From assembly GCF_003576245.1 (NCBI RefSeq), contig NZ_QWGA01000003.1, positions 1,426,001 through 1,490,000 of the forward strand: 64,000 nucleotides of DNA. The letters are read 5' to 3'. The notes beneath the pieces are model-generated. The model was not told the DNA's origin. It saw only the letters and a list, made by a program, of their open reading frames with translations, and searched no databases. The translations under genes and the position numbers were made by a program. The DNA is from Henriciella algicola (lineage in GTDB: Bacteria; Pseudomonadota; Alphaproteobacteria; Caulobacterales; Hyphomonadaceae). Below are positions 52,752 to 61,277 of this stretch, piece by piece (within the stretch, counting starts at the first letter, position 1; every line of letters starts with the position of its first letter).

Positions 52752-52888
52752 ACGCCGACCGGTCTGGCTGAATAGCTTTTCTGGCGGGAAACGCCAGCGA
52801 TTTGTCAGCCTCGCCTTGGTGGAAAGCCGACTTCACATCTGCGCGAGTGCATGAAAACGTCTGCTTGTCATGCTGGTGTGCAAGACTA

Positions 52889-53848
52889 ATGTCCGGGCCC
52901 ATGGCGCATACGACATTGATCGAACAGAAGTTTCGCGACCCTTTCATAACGGCGAAGGGAGAGACCCGTGGGTCAGTGGATTGGCGCGGCCTCAAAACGC
53001 TGTGGCTGAACACCGGCACGCTCTGCAACATCGAGTGCCGCAACTGCTACATCAAAAGCTCTCCGACCAATGATGACCTCGTCTATCTGACGCTTGGCGA
53101 TGTGGTGCCGTTTCTGGATGAGATCGATGAACTCGCCGAGGGCGCAAAGGAGATCGGGATCACGGGCGGTGAGCCTTTCATGTGCCCCGACATTCTGGCG
53201 ATCATGGAAGAGGTGCTGGCACGCGGTCACACGCTGCTCGTCCTGACCAATGCGATGCGCCCGATGATGCGCCCCAAAATCCGCGAGGGCCTGCTCGCGC
53301 TCAATGAGCGGTATGGCGACAGGATCACCATGCGTGTGTCGATGGATCACCATTCGCAGCCACTTCACGATGCTGAGCGCGGCACTGGAAGTTTCGAGAT
53401 TGCCGGTGAAGGCCTGGCCTGGCTCGCCGAGAATGGCTTTTCAGTCGCCATCGCCGGGCGGCAGGACCTTGCCGAGAGCGAGGATGAAGCTCGCCTTGGC
53501 TATGGGGCGCTGATCGAACGGCTTGGCCTTCGCATCGACCCGGCTGACACCAAGGCGCTCGTCCTGTTTCCTGAAATGATTGAGGGCGACAGCCCGCCAG
53601 AAATTACCACGGCCTGCTGGGGCATTCTCGATGTCGATCCGGGCGACATGATGTGCGCCAGCCAGCGTATGGTCATCCGGCGCAAAGGTGCAGGCCGCGC
53701 CACTGTGACGGCCTGCACCCTGCTTGCCTATTCGCCGGAGTTTGAACTTGGCGACACGCTGGCCGCCGCGACTGAAGACCCGGTTCAGCTCAACCACCCC
53801 TGGTGCGCGACCTTCTGCGTGCTGGGCGGAGCAAGTTGTTCGGCTTGA
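52889..53848 (+). CDS. Radical SAM protein with C-terminal cysteines
   Basis: A 319-residue radical SAM enzyme. The CNIECRNC motif (CxxxCxxC, Cys about 46, 50 and 53) binds the 4Fe-4S cluster and ITGGEPFMCPD is the SAM-binding GGE motif. The C-terminus has six further cysteines (TACWGI, MMCAS, TACTL, WCATFCVL, SCSA) that may bind an auxiliary cluster. Substrate unknown. The start is uncertain; an ATG at 52901 is also possible and neither has a clear ribosome-binding site. Confidence 0.85.
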   Translation: MSGPMAHTTLIEQKFRDPFITAKGETRGSVDWRGLKTLWLNTGTLCNIECRNCYIKSSPTNDDLVYLTLGDVVPFLDEIDELAEGAKEIGITGGEPFMCPDILAIMEEVLARGHTLLVLTNAMRPMMRPKIREGLLALNERYGDRITMRVSMDHHSQPLHDAERGTGSFEIAGEGLAWLAENGFSVAIAGRQDLAESEDEARLGYGALIERLGLRIDPADTKALVLFPEMIEGDSPPEITTACWGILDVDPGDMMCASQRMVIRRKGAGRATVTACTLLAYSPEFELGDTLAAATEDPVQLNHPWCATFCVLGGASCSA

Positions 53849-53946
53849 GAGCCCGTCGGGGCGAGCGAGCCCGGCCTGTGGTTCGAGCCCAGCCGCCGCT
53901 AGGGCATGCTTCGTTCACCTACCGGCCTTATGAGACGAATGAGAAA

Positions 53947-53980
53947 GCCCGCATGGTGAGCGAAGTCGAACCACGCGGGC
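53947..53980. repeat. Imperfect hairpin after the radical SAM gene
   Basis: GCCCGC (53947-53952) pairs with GCGGGC (53975-53980) and GGT with ACC inside it, enclosing TGAGCGAAGTCGA. The core GGTGAGCGAAGTCGAACC has the form of a dispersed palindromic unit common in alphaproteobacteria. No T-tract. It lies between the radical SAM gene and the convergent XRE gene. Confidence 0.45.
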
Positions 53981-54006
53981 GATATCTTGGCCGTTGCAGA
54001 AAGTGC

Positions 54007-54225
54007 CTATTCAGCAGCCTTTGACACCGGTGCGGCCGGGTCCTGAAAAACCTCCTCAATCGACTTGCCGAACAGGCGGGCAATGGCAAAGGCCAGCGGC
54101 AGGGACGGGTCATACTTGCCTGTCTCGATGGCGTTTACCGACTGGCGGGAAACGTCGAGCTGTTCGGCCAGTGCGGCCTGGCTCCAGCCCTGCTCGGCGC
54201 GAAGGGTGCGGATGATGTTCTCCAT
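54007..54225 (-). CDS. XRE-family HTH regulator, short
   Basis: A 72-residue Cro/CI-type protein consisting mainly of the HTH (LRAEQGWSQAALAEQLDVSRQSVNAIETGKYDPSLPLAFAIARLF) with a short Pro/Ala tail. It begins 11 bases after the stop of the 136-residue membrane-protein gene, so both form one operon. Typical of the small regulators paired with four-helix membrane proteins in many bacteria. Confidence 0.9.
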   Translation of the reverse strand: MENIIRTLRAEQGWSQAALAEQLDVSRQSVNAIETGKYDPSLPLAFAIARLFGKSIEEVFQDPAAPVSKAAE

Positions 54226-54236
54226 CTACCGCCCCT

Positions 54237-54647
54237 TCAGACCGTCTTGCCGAAGAGATTGTCCGCACAGTAGTTGAGCCCATAGACCAGTAGAAAGAAC
54301 GGGCCGAACCAGAAAACGTTGACGCCGGGAACCACGTCCCAAAGCTGGAAGCTACCGACGACCCAGATTGCGCTGAGCGTGATGCACGCGCTGCGGGCGA
54401 AAGCCTTCAGCTGGCGCAGACGCGTATACTCGTCCGTCTCCTCTGAGTGACGCAACATCAGCCACATCATGAAAACGAGCGGCGCGGCCGTCAGCACTGA
54501 AAAGGTAGCTGTCAGCCAGACCGGTGAGGTGTCCTTGTTCACGATGACGGCGCCGCCAAGACAGATGGCGACATAAGCGGCAACAGCTGGCCAGTAGAGC
54601 CGCTGATAACGTTTTTTTGCGGCGTTGAAGCCGAGCTGGTGAGCCAT
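54237..54647 (-). CDS. Four-helix membrane protein paired with XRE regulator
   Basis: A 136-residue protein with four predicted membrane helices (about 17-36, 45-65, 85-105 and 115-130) and a cytosolic loop HSEETDEYTRLRQLKAFARSA between helices 2 and 3. I recognise no family with known function. AAGGAG six bases before the ATG supports the start. A palindromic operator lies just upstream. Confidence 0.7.
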   Translation of the reverse strand: MAHQLGFNAAKKRYQRLYWPAVAAYVAICLGGAVIVNKDTSPVWLTATFSVLTAAPLVFMMWLMLRHSEETDEYTRLRQLKAFARSACITLSAIWVVGSFQLWDVVPGVNVFWFGPFFLLVYGLNYCADNLFGKTV

Positions 54648-54672
54648 GGTTTGCTCCTTCCGAATTGTCGTG

Positions 54673-54710
54673 TTTCCTTGACACTATGACAAGGAAACTT
54701 GTCAGTCAAG
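54673..54710. promoter_or_regulatory. Palindromic operators upstream of the XRE module
   Basis: TTTCCTTGACACTATGACAAGGAAA (54673-54697) is a palindrome with mismatches only at its centre and at one position per arm; CTTG-TCAGT-CAAG (54698-54710) is a second shorter one, and another CCTTGACA half lies at 54714-54721. They sit between the XRE/membrane-protein operon and the divergent MFS gene, with a plausible minus-strand TTGACT...TAGTGT promoter across them. Confidence 0.6.
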
Positions 54711-54769
54711 CGTCCTTGACAAAATTCGTGCTTTCCCAATGGCGGCGCAGGGTATAGGACAGCCCACCC

Positions 54770-56077
54770 ATGGCGCTCGCTCCTTCTCTTCAGGTCTTCA
54801 GGCATCGCGCATACCTGCATTTCTGGCTGATGCGGGTGTCGATCGCGGCGGCGCGCCAGATGGAAGCGATAACCATTGGCTATCAGGTCTATGACCTCGC
54901 CCGCAGGCCCGCAGAGACAGGTGGTCTCGGCTGGAGCATTGAGGAATCGGCCTTCCTGCTGGGCCTCGTCGGCCTCGCGCAGTTCGTGCCCGTGCTCCTG
55001 CTCTCACTTGTCGGGGGACAGGCCGCAGACCGGCTCAACAGGAAGATGATCCTCATTGTGTCAAACACGGTGCGGGTGCTGCTTTCGTTCGGCCTGCTGG
55101 CGTCGGTCTTCCTGCCCGCATCGAACGCCCTGCCGATCATATTTGGCGTTGCGATCATGCTGGGCTGCGTCAATGCGTTTACGCCCGCCGCTGCCAACTC
55201 ACTTTTCCCGCGCCTTGTGCCGCGCAAGGAGCTGCCAAACGCGATCGCTTGGAATTCGCTCGGCTTCCAGACCGCTGTGATCGTTGGGCCTGCTGTCGGC
55301 GGGCTGATCTATGGCTTCTTTGGTGCAGCCACGGTGTACACAGTTGCCATCATCCTCGCCTCCTTCGCCATTCTCGCCATCGCGACGGCAAAGACCCCGC
55401 CGCATGAGAAAGTCCTGAATGTTCGCGGCTGGTCCATGGTGTTCGAGGGGCTTGGCTATATCCGCCGCAACAAGATCGTTCTTGGCGCGATCTCCCTGGA
55501 TCTCGTCGTTGTCTTTTTCGGCGGCGCGAAGGCGTTGCTGCCAGTGTTCGCGCGCGACATCCTGCATGTCGGGCAGGAAGGCCTCGGCATCCTTGCAGCA
55601 TCGCCCGCAATCGGCGCGGCCACAGTGGCCTTCATCCTCGCGACACGGCCCCTGAGCAGAAATACTGGCCCATGGATGATGTGGGCCGTCGGCATCTACG
55701 GCGTCGCGACTCTGGTCTTTGGCCTCTCGCCTTACTTCTTCCTCTCCATGGCAGCGCTTATCGTGACGGGCGCCGCTGATGAGATTTCCGTCTATGTCCG
55801 CGCCTCGCTGATCCAGCTCGCGACACCGGATGAGATGAAGGGCCGTGTGTCTTCGGTCTCCTTCATCTTCATCTCTGCCTCGAATGAGCTTGGAGAGTTT
55901 GAGAGCGGCGTCGCCGCAAGGCTGCTTGGCCCTGTCGGCGCTGTCGTGTTCGGCGGCTGCGCAGCGATTACCACTGCGCTTTTATGGACGCGGCTTTTCC
56001 CCGATCTCGCCCGCGCGGACCGGTTCGAGAATATCGAGGAACAGGCCGTCAGCGAAAAGCCACCAGCCAGCGCCTGA
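54770..56077 (+). CDS. MFS transporter (EntS-like)
   Basis: A 435-residue major facilitator with about 12 membrane helices. The first loop AADRLNRKMILIVSN is the MFS motif A-like signature. Sequence style fits the MFS_3/EntS group of exporters, which includes siderophore exporters, but no siderophore gene is nearby. Divergent from the XRE module and may share its operators. Confidence 0.87.
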   Translation: MALAPSLQVFRHRAYLHFWLMRVSIAAARQMEAITIGYQVYDLARRPAETGGLGWSIEESAFLLGLVGLAQFVPVLLLSLVGGQAADRLNRKMILIVSNTVRVLLSFGLLASVFLPASNALPIIFGVAIMLGCVNAFTPAAANSLFPRLVPRKELPNAIAWNSLGFQTAVIVGPAVGGLIYGFFGAATVYTVAIILASFAILAIATAKTPPHEKVLNVRGWSMVFEGLGYIRRNKIVLGAISLDLVVVFFGGAKALLPVFARDILHVGQEGLGILAASPAIGAATVAFILATRPLSRNTGPWMMWAVGIYGVATLVFGLSPYFFLSMAALIVTGAADEISVYVRASLIQLATPDEMKGRVSSVSFIFISASNELGEFESGVAARLLGPVGAVVFGGCAAITTALLWTRLFPDLARADRFENIEEQAVSEKPPASA

Positions 56078-56080
56078 CGT

Positions 56081-57820
56081 CTATTCTGCGGCGACCTTTG
56101 CCTGCGCCGGGACGCTTTGCGCGCCGCGGACCAGCCGTCCGGGTTTTGCCCCTGTCGGGTCACCATCGCGGTAGATCGTCTGGCCGGCCACGATGGTCGC
56201 GGTATAGCCGCTGGCCCGCTGCATGAGGCGGCGCCCATTTGCCGGCAGGTCCCGCAGGATGACCGGGCGGTGCAGGGTCAAATTGTCATAATCGATGACA
56301 TTGAGGTCTGCGCGGTAGCCCGGCGCGATCAACCCGCGATCATGCAGGCCGATCCAGTGGGCGGTGTCCGCCGTCTGGCGCTTGACCGTCCACTCGAGAG
56401 AGAATTTCGGTCCGCGAGAGCGGTCACGCGTCCAGTGGGTCAGCATGCTGGTCGGGAAAGAGCCGTCGCAGATCATGCCGACATGCGCGCCGCCATCGGA
56501 AAGGCCTGGAATGGTCGCCTTACTGCTCAGCATTTCATAGGACGGGTCGAGCGAGCCGTTCGCATAGTTGAGGAAGGGCAGGTAGAGCATGCCCCGCCCA
56601 TCATCCTCGAGCAGGATATCGAGCGCGGCTTCCTCATTCGTGATGCCGCGCGCCTTGGCGATGGCTTCAACCGTGCGGTCGGCCTCAGGCTCATAATTTG
56701 GCACGGCGTCGAGCGTGAAGAGCTTGCCGAAATTGCGCAGCAGGCTTTTCACGAAAGGGTTGTTCGGGTCCGGCCTGGATGAGAGCAGCCGCGCGCGGAA
56801 GTCCGGATCGCGCAGGGCAGCGACTTTCTCCTGAAGCGTCTTGTCCTTGATCTCCTGATAGACCGGATGCGCGGTGAACGGGTTCATGGTGAGGTCGAGG
56901 CCAAGCAGGACGCCGACCGGGCGACCGCAGACCTGCGCCCGCATTGGCAGGCCGTCATCGACCGCCTCCTCAATGGCGCCGAGCAGGACACGCCAGCCTT
57001 CCGGTGCGACATCGGATTGTGCCAGCGAGACAGAAAGCGGGCGGCCCGTCCGCTCCACGATCCGGCGCAGCATGGCCGCTTCCTTTTTGGGATCGTCAAA
57101 GTCCGACACGAATTGGAGCACGCCTTTCCCAGCTTCCTTCAGCGCCATGCCGATACCGGTCAGCTCTTCTTCGCTGGCGGTCAGCGTCGGGGTCGGCTGG
57201 CCGTCAGAGGTGCGGTGGTTCAGCGTGCGAGAGGTGGAAAAGCCGAGCGCGCCTGCCTCAACAGCTTCGCGGGCGAGCTTTGCCATGGCGGCGATGTCGT
57301 CGGCTGTCGCTTCCTCGCGATTGGCCCCGCGCTCGCCCATCACGAAGACGCGAAGCGCGGCGTGGGGCAATTGCGCCCCGAAGTCGATGTCGTAAGACTT
57401 GTCCGACAGGCTTTCGAGATATTGCGGGAAGCTCTCCCAGTCCCAGGGAAGGCCGGTCGAGAGGACGGGGAACGGAATATCCTCAACGCCTTCCATGAGG
57501 CGGATGAGCCGGTCGTGATCCTGTTCGCGGCAAGGGGCGAAGCCGACGCCGCAATTGCCCATGATGGCGGTGGTCACGCCATGGATAGAGGATGGCGTCA
57601 GCGTGTCGCCCCAGGTGACCTGCCCGTCATAATGGGTGTGCACATCAACAAAGCCCGGGGTGACGATTTCGCCCTTCGCGTCGATCTCTTCGCGGCCCTT
57701 GGCGGGGACGTTTCCGACGCTGGTGATGCGGCCAGCATCGATAGCGATGTCGGCTTCCCGGCCGGGCGCTCCTGTTCCGTCGACGACGAAACCATTGCGA
57801 ATGACGAGATCATGGGTCAT
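56081..57820 (-). CDS. N-acyl-D-amino-acid deacylase family amidohydrolase
   Basis: A 579-residue metal-dependent amidohydrolase. FVDVHTHYDGQ (about 58-68) provides the metal-binding HxH, with further motifs around GNCGVGFAPC and LSDGGAHVGMICDGSFPT (metal Asp/His at about 447-454). Members hydrolyse N-acyl-D-amino acids or related amides. The SD GGAGG seven bases before the ATG lies inside a possible RNA structure. No signal peptide. Confidence 0.86.
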   Translation of the reverse strand: MTHDLVIRNGFVVDGTGAPGREADIAIDAGRITSVGNVPAKGREEIDAKGEIVTPGFVDVHTHYDGQVTWGDTLTPSSIHGVTTAIMGNCGVGFAPCREQDHDRLIRLMEGVEDIPFPVLSTGLPWDWESFPQYLESLSDKSYDIDFGAQLPHAALRVFVMGERGANREEATADDIAAMAKLAREAVEAGALGFSTSRTLNHRTSDGQPTPTLTASEEELTGIGMALKEAGKGVLQFVSDFDDPKKEAAMLRRIVERTGRPLSVSLAQSDVAPEGWRVLLGAIEEAVDDGLPMRAQVCGRPVGVLLGLDLTMNPFTAHPVYQEIKDKTLQEKVAALRDPDFRARLLSSRPDPNNPFVKSLLRNFGKLFTLDAVPNYEPEADRTVEAIAKARGITNEEAALDILLEDDGRGMLYLPFLNYANGSLDPSYEMLSSKATIPGLSDGGAHVGMICDGSFPTSMLTHWTRDRSRGPKFSLEWTVKRQTADTAHWIGLHDRGLIAPGYRADLNVIDYDNLTLHRPVILRDLPANGRRLMQRASGYTATIVAGQTIYRDGDPTGAKPGRLVRGAQSVPAQAKVAAE

Positions 57821-57880
57821 GGGCGTTCCTCCGTTCGGCCTGCTCTGATGGCAGGCCTGTCTGGCTAGAGAGAAACGCCC
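57821..57880 (-). promoter_or_regulatory. Leader structure that may hide the deacylase ribosome-binding site
   Basis: On the minus strand GGGCGTT (57880-57874) can pair with AACGCCC (57827-57821), the last seven bases before the ATG. Between them is a 7-bp hairpin GGCCTGC / GCAGGCC (57857-57837) and the GGAGG ribosome-binding site. The structure would hold the start region. Untested; a sequence search of homologous leaders would show covariation if real. Confidence 0.4.
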
Positions 57881-57924
57881 CTGACGCTTGGGAAGTCAAT
57901 CGGAACCGCAGTCCCGAAAACCGC

Positions 57925-58431
57925 CTAGGCGGCCGGGCAGGTGCCCGTGTCTTCCATGCTGTTATCGATGCGGTCGATCACGTCGCCAATCATTCGGACG
58001 CCAGCCATGGTGCCCTGCGCAGTTTCGCCTTCGGCGTCGGTCATGGCGGCGCTCATCATGCGGCTGACGACGTCTTCGGCGCCTTCACCGCTGGCTTCCA
58101 TGCCGTCGGTCACTTCTTCGAGCGTGATGAGCATCTGCGCACGCTCTTCTTCCGGGCTGTTGTCGATGACGTCCACGAAACACTCGCAGAAGCCTTCCGT
58201 GTCGGTGCCCATGTCGACGAAGCTTTCCTGCGCTTCCGGGTCGCTTGCGAGGATCAGGCAGTCGGCTTCAAGCGCGGCCACGTCATCGACTTCTGGCGCC
58301 TGAGCTTCCTCGGCGGCCTCGATCACAGTTTCGTCTGCGGTTTCAGCGCTTTCGGCCGGGTCGGTTTCGCCGCCGCCGCAAGCTGCAAGCGCCAGACCGG
58401 CAACGGCCGCGCTAAGGATTTGGAATTTCAT
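57925..58431 (-). CDS. Acidic lipoprotein
   Basis: A 168-residue lipoprotein: signal peptide and lipobox LAAC (Cys about 18), an E/A/D-rich linker (about 22-50), then a helical domain with cysteines at about 59, 83, 85 and 164 that could form disulfides. No family recognised. Located 76 bases downstream of dcd on the same strand. Confidence 0.7.
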   Translation of the reverse strand: MKFQILSAAVAGLALAACGGGETDPAESAETADETVIEAAEEAQAPEVDDVAALEADCLILASDPEAQESFVDMGTDTEGFCECFVDVIDNSPEEERAQMLITLEEVTDGMEASGEGAEDVVSRMMSAAMTDAEGETAQGTMAGVRMIGDVIDRIDNSMEDTGTCPAA

Positions 58432-58507
58432 GGCTTAAGCCCCCAAAGTTGCAAGGATGCGGCAATCCAAAAGGCTGCCGGATACATTGTCCAGCGATTT
58501 CAGGCTC

Positions 58508-59524
58508 TCAGGCGAAATGCTTGGACAGTTTGAGCCGCTGGCCCTGATAATTGCTAGACTTGCCGCCATAGAGCGCGGCCGGGTCGCCTGCCATGTCCTC
58601 ATAGACGAGCTTTGCAACCGGCTGGCCGTGCTCAAGGATGAAGGGCACATCGCGTGAGCGGACCTCCAGAACGGCGCGCGAGCCGCCTGCATTCGTCCCA
58701 AAGCCCGGATCGAAAAAGCCAGCATAGTGCGCACGAAACTCACCCAGCTCCGGCGCGACAGGGGCCATCTCGGCGGCCTGGCCAGGGGCGACGCTGACGC
58801 TTTCACGTGAGGCGAGGATGTAGAAATCCTCCGGGTTCAGCACGACCCGGCCCTTATGCGGGAAAAGCGGCTCCCAGTAGTCGGCAACCTCATGGCCGCC
58901 AATGGCGCGAAGGTCGATCAGCCCTGCATGATGCTTGGCGCGCCAGCCAACTGGCTTGCCATCTGCCGCTTCCATATCGATGGAGACGATCAGGTCGCTG
59001 ACATTCTGCGGCTTGCCGCGGCGAAGGCGCAACTGGGCGAGCCTGTCACCGGGCCGCGCGAGGATTGAATAGGTGCGCGGGCTGATTTCCAGCCAGAGCG
59101 GGCCGTCATAGCCTTCCTGGATGTCGTCGAATGCGTTCGCGCGGTCGGTGACGAGCCGGGTAAAAACATCGATCCGCCCGGTGGAGCTTTTCGGGTTCGC
59201 GCGTCCTGAAATGCCTTCCGGCAGGCGGACCGTTTCCATCAGCGGGACGAGATAGACGCAGCCTGTTTCCAACACGGCGCCCGCATCGGTCAGCGGGATT
59301 TCATGCAGCGCAAGGCCCGGCTCTTCCAACACATCAGCTACCCGGCGACGGTCCCCCGGCAGGAAGCTGGCGCGGATGCGATAGGCGACGGTGCCGAGAC
59401 GAAGATCGAGGCTGGCAGGCTGGATCTGATCGGCGTCCAACGGCCGGTCAGCGCTGATCGAGCCTTTCTCGAACAGCTCTTTTAATTCCCCGTCGGGCAG
59501 GACGCCCTGTCTTGGCTCAACCAT
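58508..59524 (-). CDS. dcd: 2'-deoxycytidine 5'-triphosphate deaminase
   Basis: dCTP deaminase converts dCTP to dUTP for thymidylate synthesis. The 338-residue protein is a double-length alphaproteobacterial type: two dUTPase-like beta-barrel halves, with LDADQIQPASLDLRLG (about 28-43), GRANPKSSTGRIDVFTRLVTD (about 111-131) in the first half and the GFFDPGFGTN region in the second. The frame is open far upstream, but ATG 59524 has AAGGATCAAGG upstream and the family N-terminus. Confidence 0.9.
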   Translation of the reverse strand: MVEPRQGVLPDGELKELFEKGSISADRPLDADQIQPASLDLRLGTVAYRIRASFLPGDRRRVADVLEEPGLALHEIPLTDAGAVLETGCVYLVPLMETVRLPEGISGRANPKSSTGRIDVFTRLVTDRANAFDDIQEGYDGPLWLEISPRTYSILARPGDRLAQLRLRRGKPQNVSDLIVSIDMEAADGKPVGWRAKHHAGLIDLRAIGGHEVADYWEPLFPHKGRVVLNPEDFYILASRESVSVAPGQAAEMAPVAPELGEFRAHYAGFFDPGFGTNAGGSRAVLEVRSRDVPFILEHGQPVAKLVYEDMAGDPAALYGGKSSNYQGQRLKLSKHFA

Positions 59525-59587
59525 GCCTTGATCCTTTTCCGTCAAGAGGCTTAAGACGGACCGCTCATGTTTGGAAGGATGAAGTCC

Positions 59588-60784
59588 ATGGCGGCTGAAG
59601 ATGGCAAGGACTGGAAACCAGCGACGAAACTCGTGCGCGGTGGCACAATGCGGTCCGAGTTCGGAGAGACCTCCGAAGCGATCTACCTGACCTCTGGCTA
59701 TGCGTATGACAGCGCCGAGCAGGCGGCCCGCCGCATGTCCGGCGAAGAGGAAGGCTATGTCTATTCGCGCTACGCCAACCCGACTGTCCGCATGCTGGAA
59801 AACCGGCTCGCCATGCTGGAAGGCGCAGAGGCAGCCCGCGTCACCGCGTCCGGCATGGGCGCCATCTCGACAGCGCTGATCGCACCTGTTGGTCAGGGCG
59901 ACCGCGTCGTCGCCGCAAGTGCGCTCTTTGGCTCCTGCCGTGTCATTTGTCAGACGATCCTGCCGCGTTATGGCGTGGAGACCGAATTCGTTCAGGGCTC
60001 TGATCTCGATGCCTGGAAGAAGGCACTGTCGCGCCCGGCCAATTATGTTCTCATCGAATCGCCGTCCAATCCGCTTCTCGAAGCCGTGGACATCGCCGCC
60101 GTGGCAGAGCTCGCCCACAAGGCGGGCGCCAAGCTGATCGTCGACAATGTGTTTGCCACGCCAATCCTTCAGCGCCCGCTGGAGCTTGGCGCGGACATCT
60201 CGGTCTATTCGGCGACGAAGCATATGGACGGGCAGGGCCGCGTTCTGGCTGGCGCGATCCTCGGTCCTACGGACTGGATGGAGGAGTTCGTCGACCCATG
60301 GCTGCGCCATACAGGGCCTGCCGCTTCGCCTTTCAATGCATGGGTTGTCCTCAAAGGGCTGGAGACACTCGACCTCCGCGTGCGTCAGGCGAGCAAGAAC
60401 GCCGCGCGGCTCGCCGACGCCATTGCCGGGCATGAGAATGTTGCCGCCGTCCGCTATCCGGGCCGCAGCGATCATCCGCATTACGCCGTCCATGCCAAGC
60501 AGATGGAAGAGGGCGGCACGCTGATCGCCTTTTCGGTGAAGGGCGGACGCCCCGAAGCTTTCCGCGTGCTGAATGCGCTGAAGCTGGTCGATATCTCGAA
60601 CAATCTTGGCGACACCAAATCGCTTGCCTGCCACCCGGCCTCGACCACGCACCGCGCCCTCAATGAGGAAGAGCGCGCCTCGATGGGGCTTGATGAAAGC
60701 TGGATCCGCATCTCTGTCGGCCTTGAAGACGCCGGTGACCTCGAAGCCGATCTCCTCGCGGCGCTCTCGGCGATGAACGGCTAG
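59588..60784 (+). CDS. metZ: O-succinylhomoserine sulfhydrylase
   Basis: A 398-residue PLP enzyme of the Cys/Met metabolism family. YVYSRYANPTVRMLENRLAMLEGAEAARVTASGMGAIS (about 56-93) and the Schiff-base lysine in SATKHMDGQGRVL (about 206-218) are clear. It makes homocysteine from O-succinylhomoserine and sulfide. GGAAGG lies eight bases before ATG 59588; two earlier ATGs are less well placed. Divergent from dcd. Confidence 0.9.
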   Translation: MAAEDGKDWKPATKLVRGGTMRSEFGETSEAIYLTSGYAYDSAEQAARRMSGEEEGYVYSRYANPTVRMLENRLAMLEGAEAARVTASGMGAISTALIAPVGQGDRVVAASALFGSCRVICQTILPRYGVETEFVQGSDLDAWKKALSRPANYVLIESPSNPLLEAVDIAAVAELAHKAGAKLIVDNVFATPILQRPLELGADISVYSATKHMDGQGRVLAGAILGPTDWMEEFVDPWLRHTGPAASPFNAWVVLKGLETLDLRVRQASKNAARLADAIAGHENVAAVRYPGRSDHPHYAVHAKQMEEGGTLIAFSVKGGRPEAFRVLNALKLVDISNNLGDTKSLACHPASTTHRALNEEERASMGLDESWIRISVGLEDAGDLEADLLAALSAMNG

Positions 60785-60802
60785 GCTGGGGGCCCAACGG
60801 AT

Positions 60803-61219
60803 ATGGCATCGTCTCGAAAGGCCCTCCGCTATGAAGCGGTGACGGACGGCATGAAGATCGCCGTCACGCCGAAATTCCTCGATGAGGAATCGCTGCCGGC
60901 AAAGGGCCGCTTTGTCTGGGCCTATACGATCGAGATGGAAAACAGCTCCGACACGACCTGGACGCTGACGCTTCGCCACTGGGACATCATCGACAGCTTC
61001 GGCAGGCGCCAGACGGTCGACGGCGAAGGTGTTGTTGGCCAGACGCCTCGTCTCGAGCCAGGCGACAAGTTCCGCTATTCGTCCGGCGCGCCGCTGGCCG
61101 CCCCATCCGGCATGATGAGTGGCAGCTATACGTTCGTGTCGGATGACGGCGCAGAATTCGTCGCGCGCGTGCCTGCCTTCTCGCTCGACAGTCCTTACGA
61201 CCAAAACCTTCCGAGCTAG
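60803..61219 (+). CDS. apaG: ApaG protein
   Basis: A 138-residue ApaG-type immunoglobulin-like domain: VTPKFLDEESLPAKGRFVWAYTIEMENSSDTTWTLTLRHWDIIDSFGR, with GVVGQTPRLEPGDKFRYSSGAPLAAPSGMMSGSYTF. Its role is uncertain, with links to cobalt resistance and Ap4A in enterics. Follows metZ by 18 bases. Confidence 0.93.
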   Translation: MASSRKALRYEAVTDGMKIAVTPKFLDEESLPAKGRFVWAYTIEMENSSDTTWTLTLRHWDIIDSFGRRQTVDGEGVVGQTPRLEPGDKFRYSSGAPLAAPSGMMSGSYTFVSDDGAEFVARVPAFSLDSPYDQNLPS

Positions 61220-61277
61220 GCCTTTCCCCGCCGAAAACCGGTGACGCGGGCGCAGAAACACTGCTAGAGCGCCAGTC

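Noticed and set aside
52781-52797. CTGGCG-GGAAA-CGCCAG hairpin upstream of tRNA-Gly(CCC)
   Set aside because: Six base pairs without a T-tract or second copy is within what is expected by chance in GC-rich DNA.
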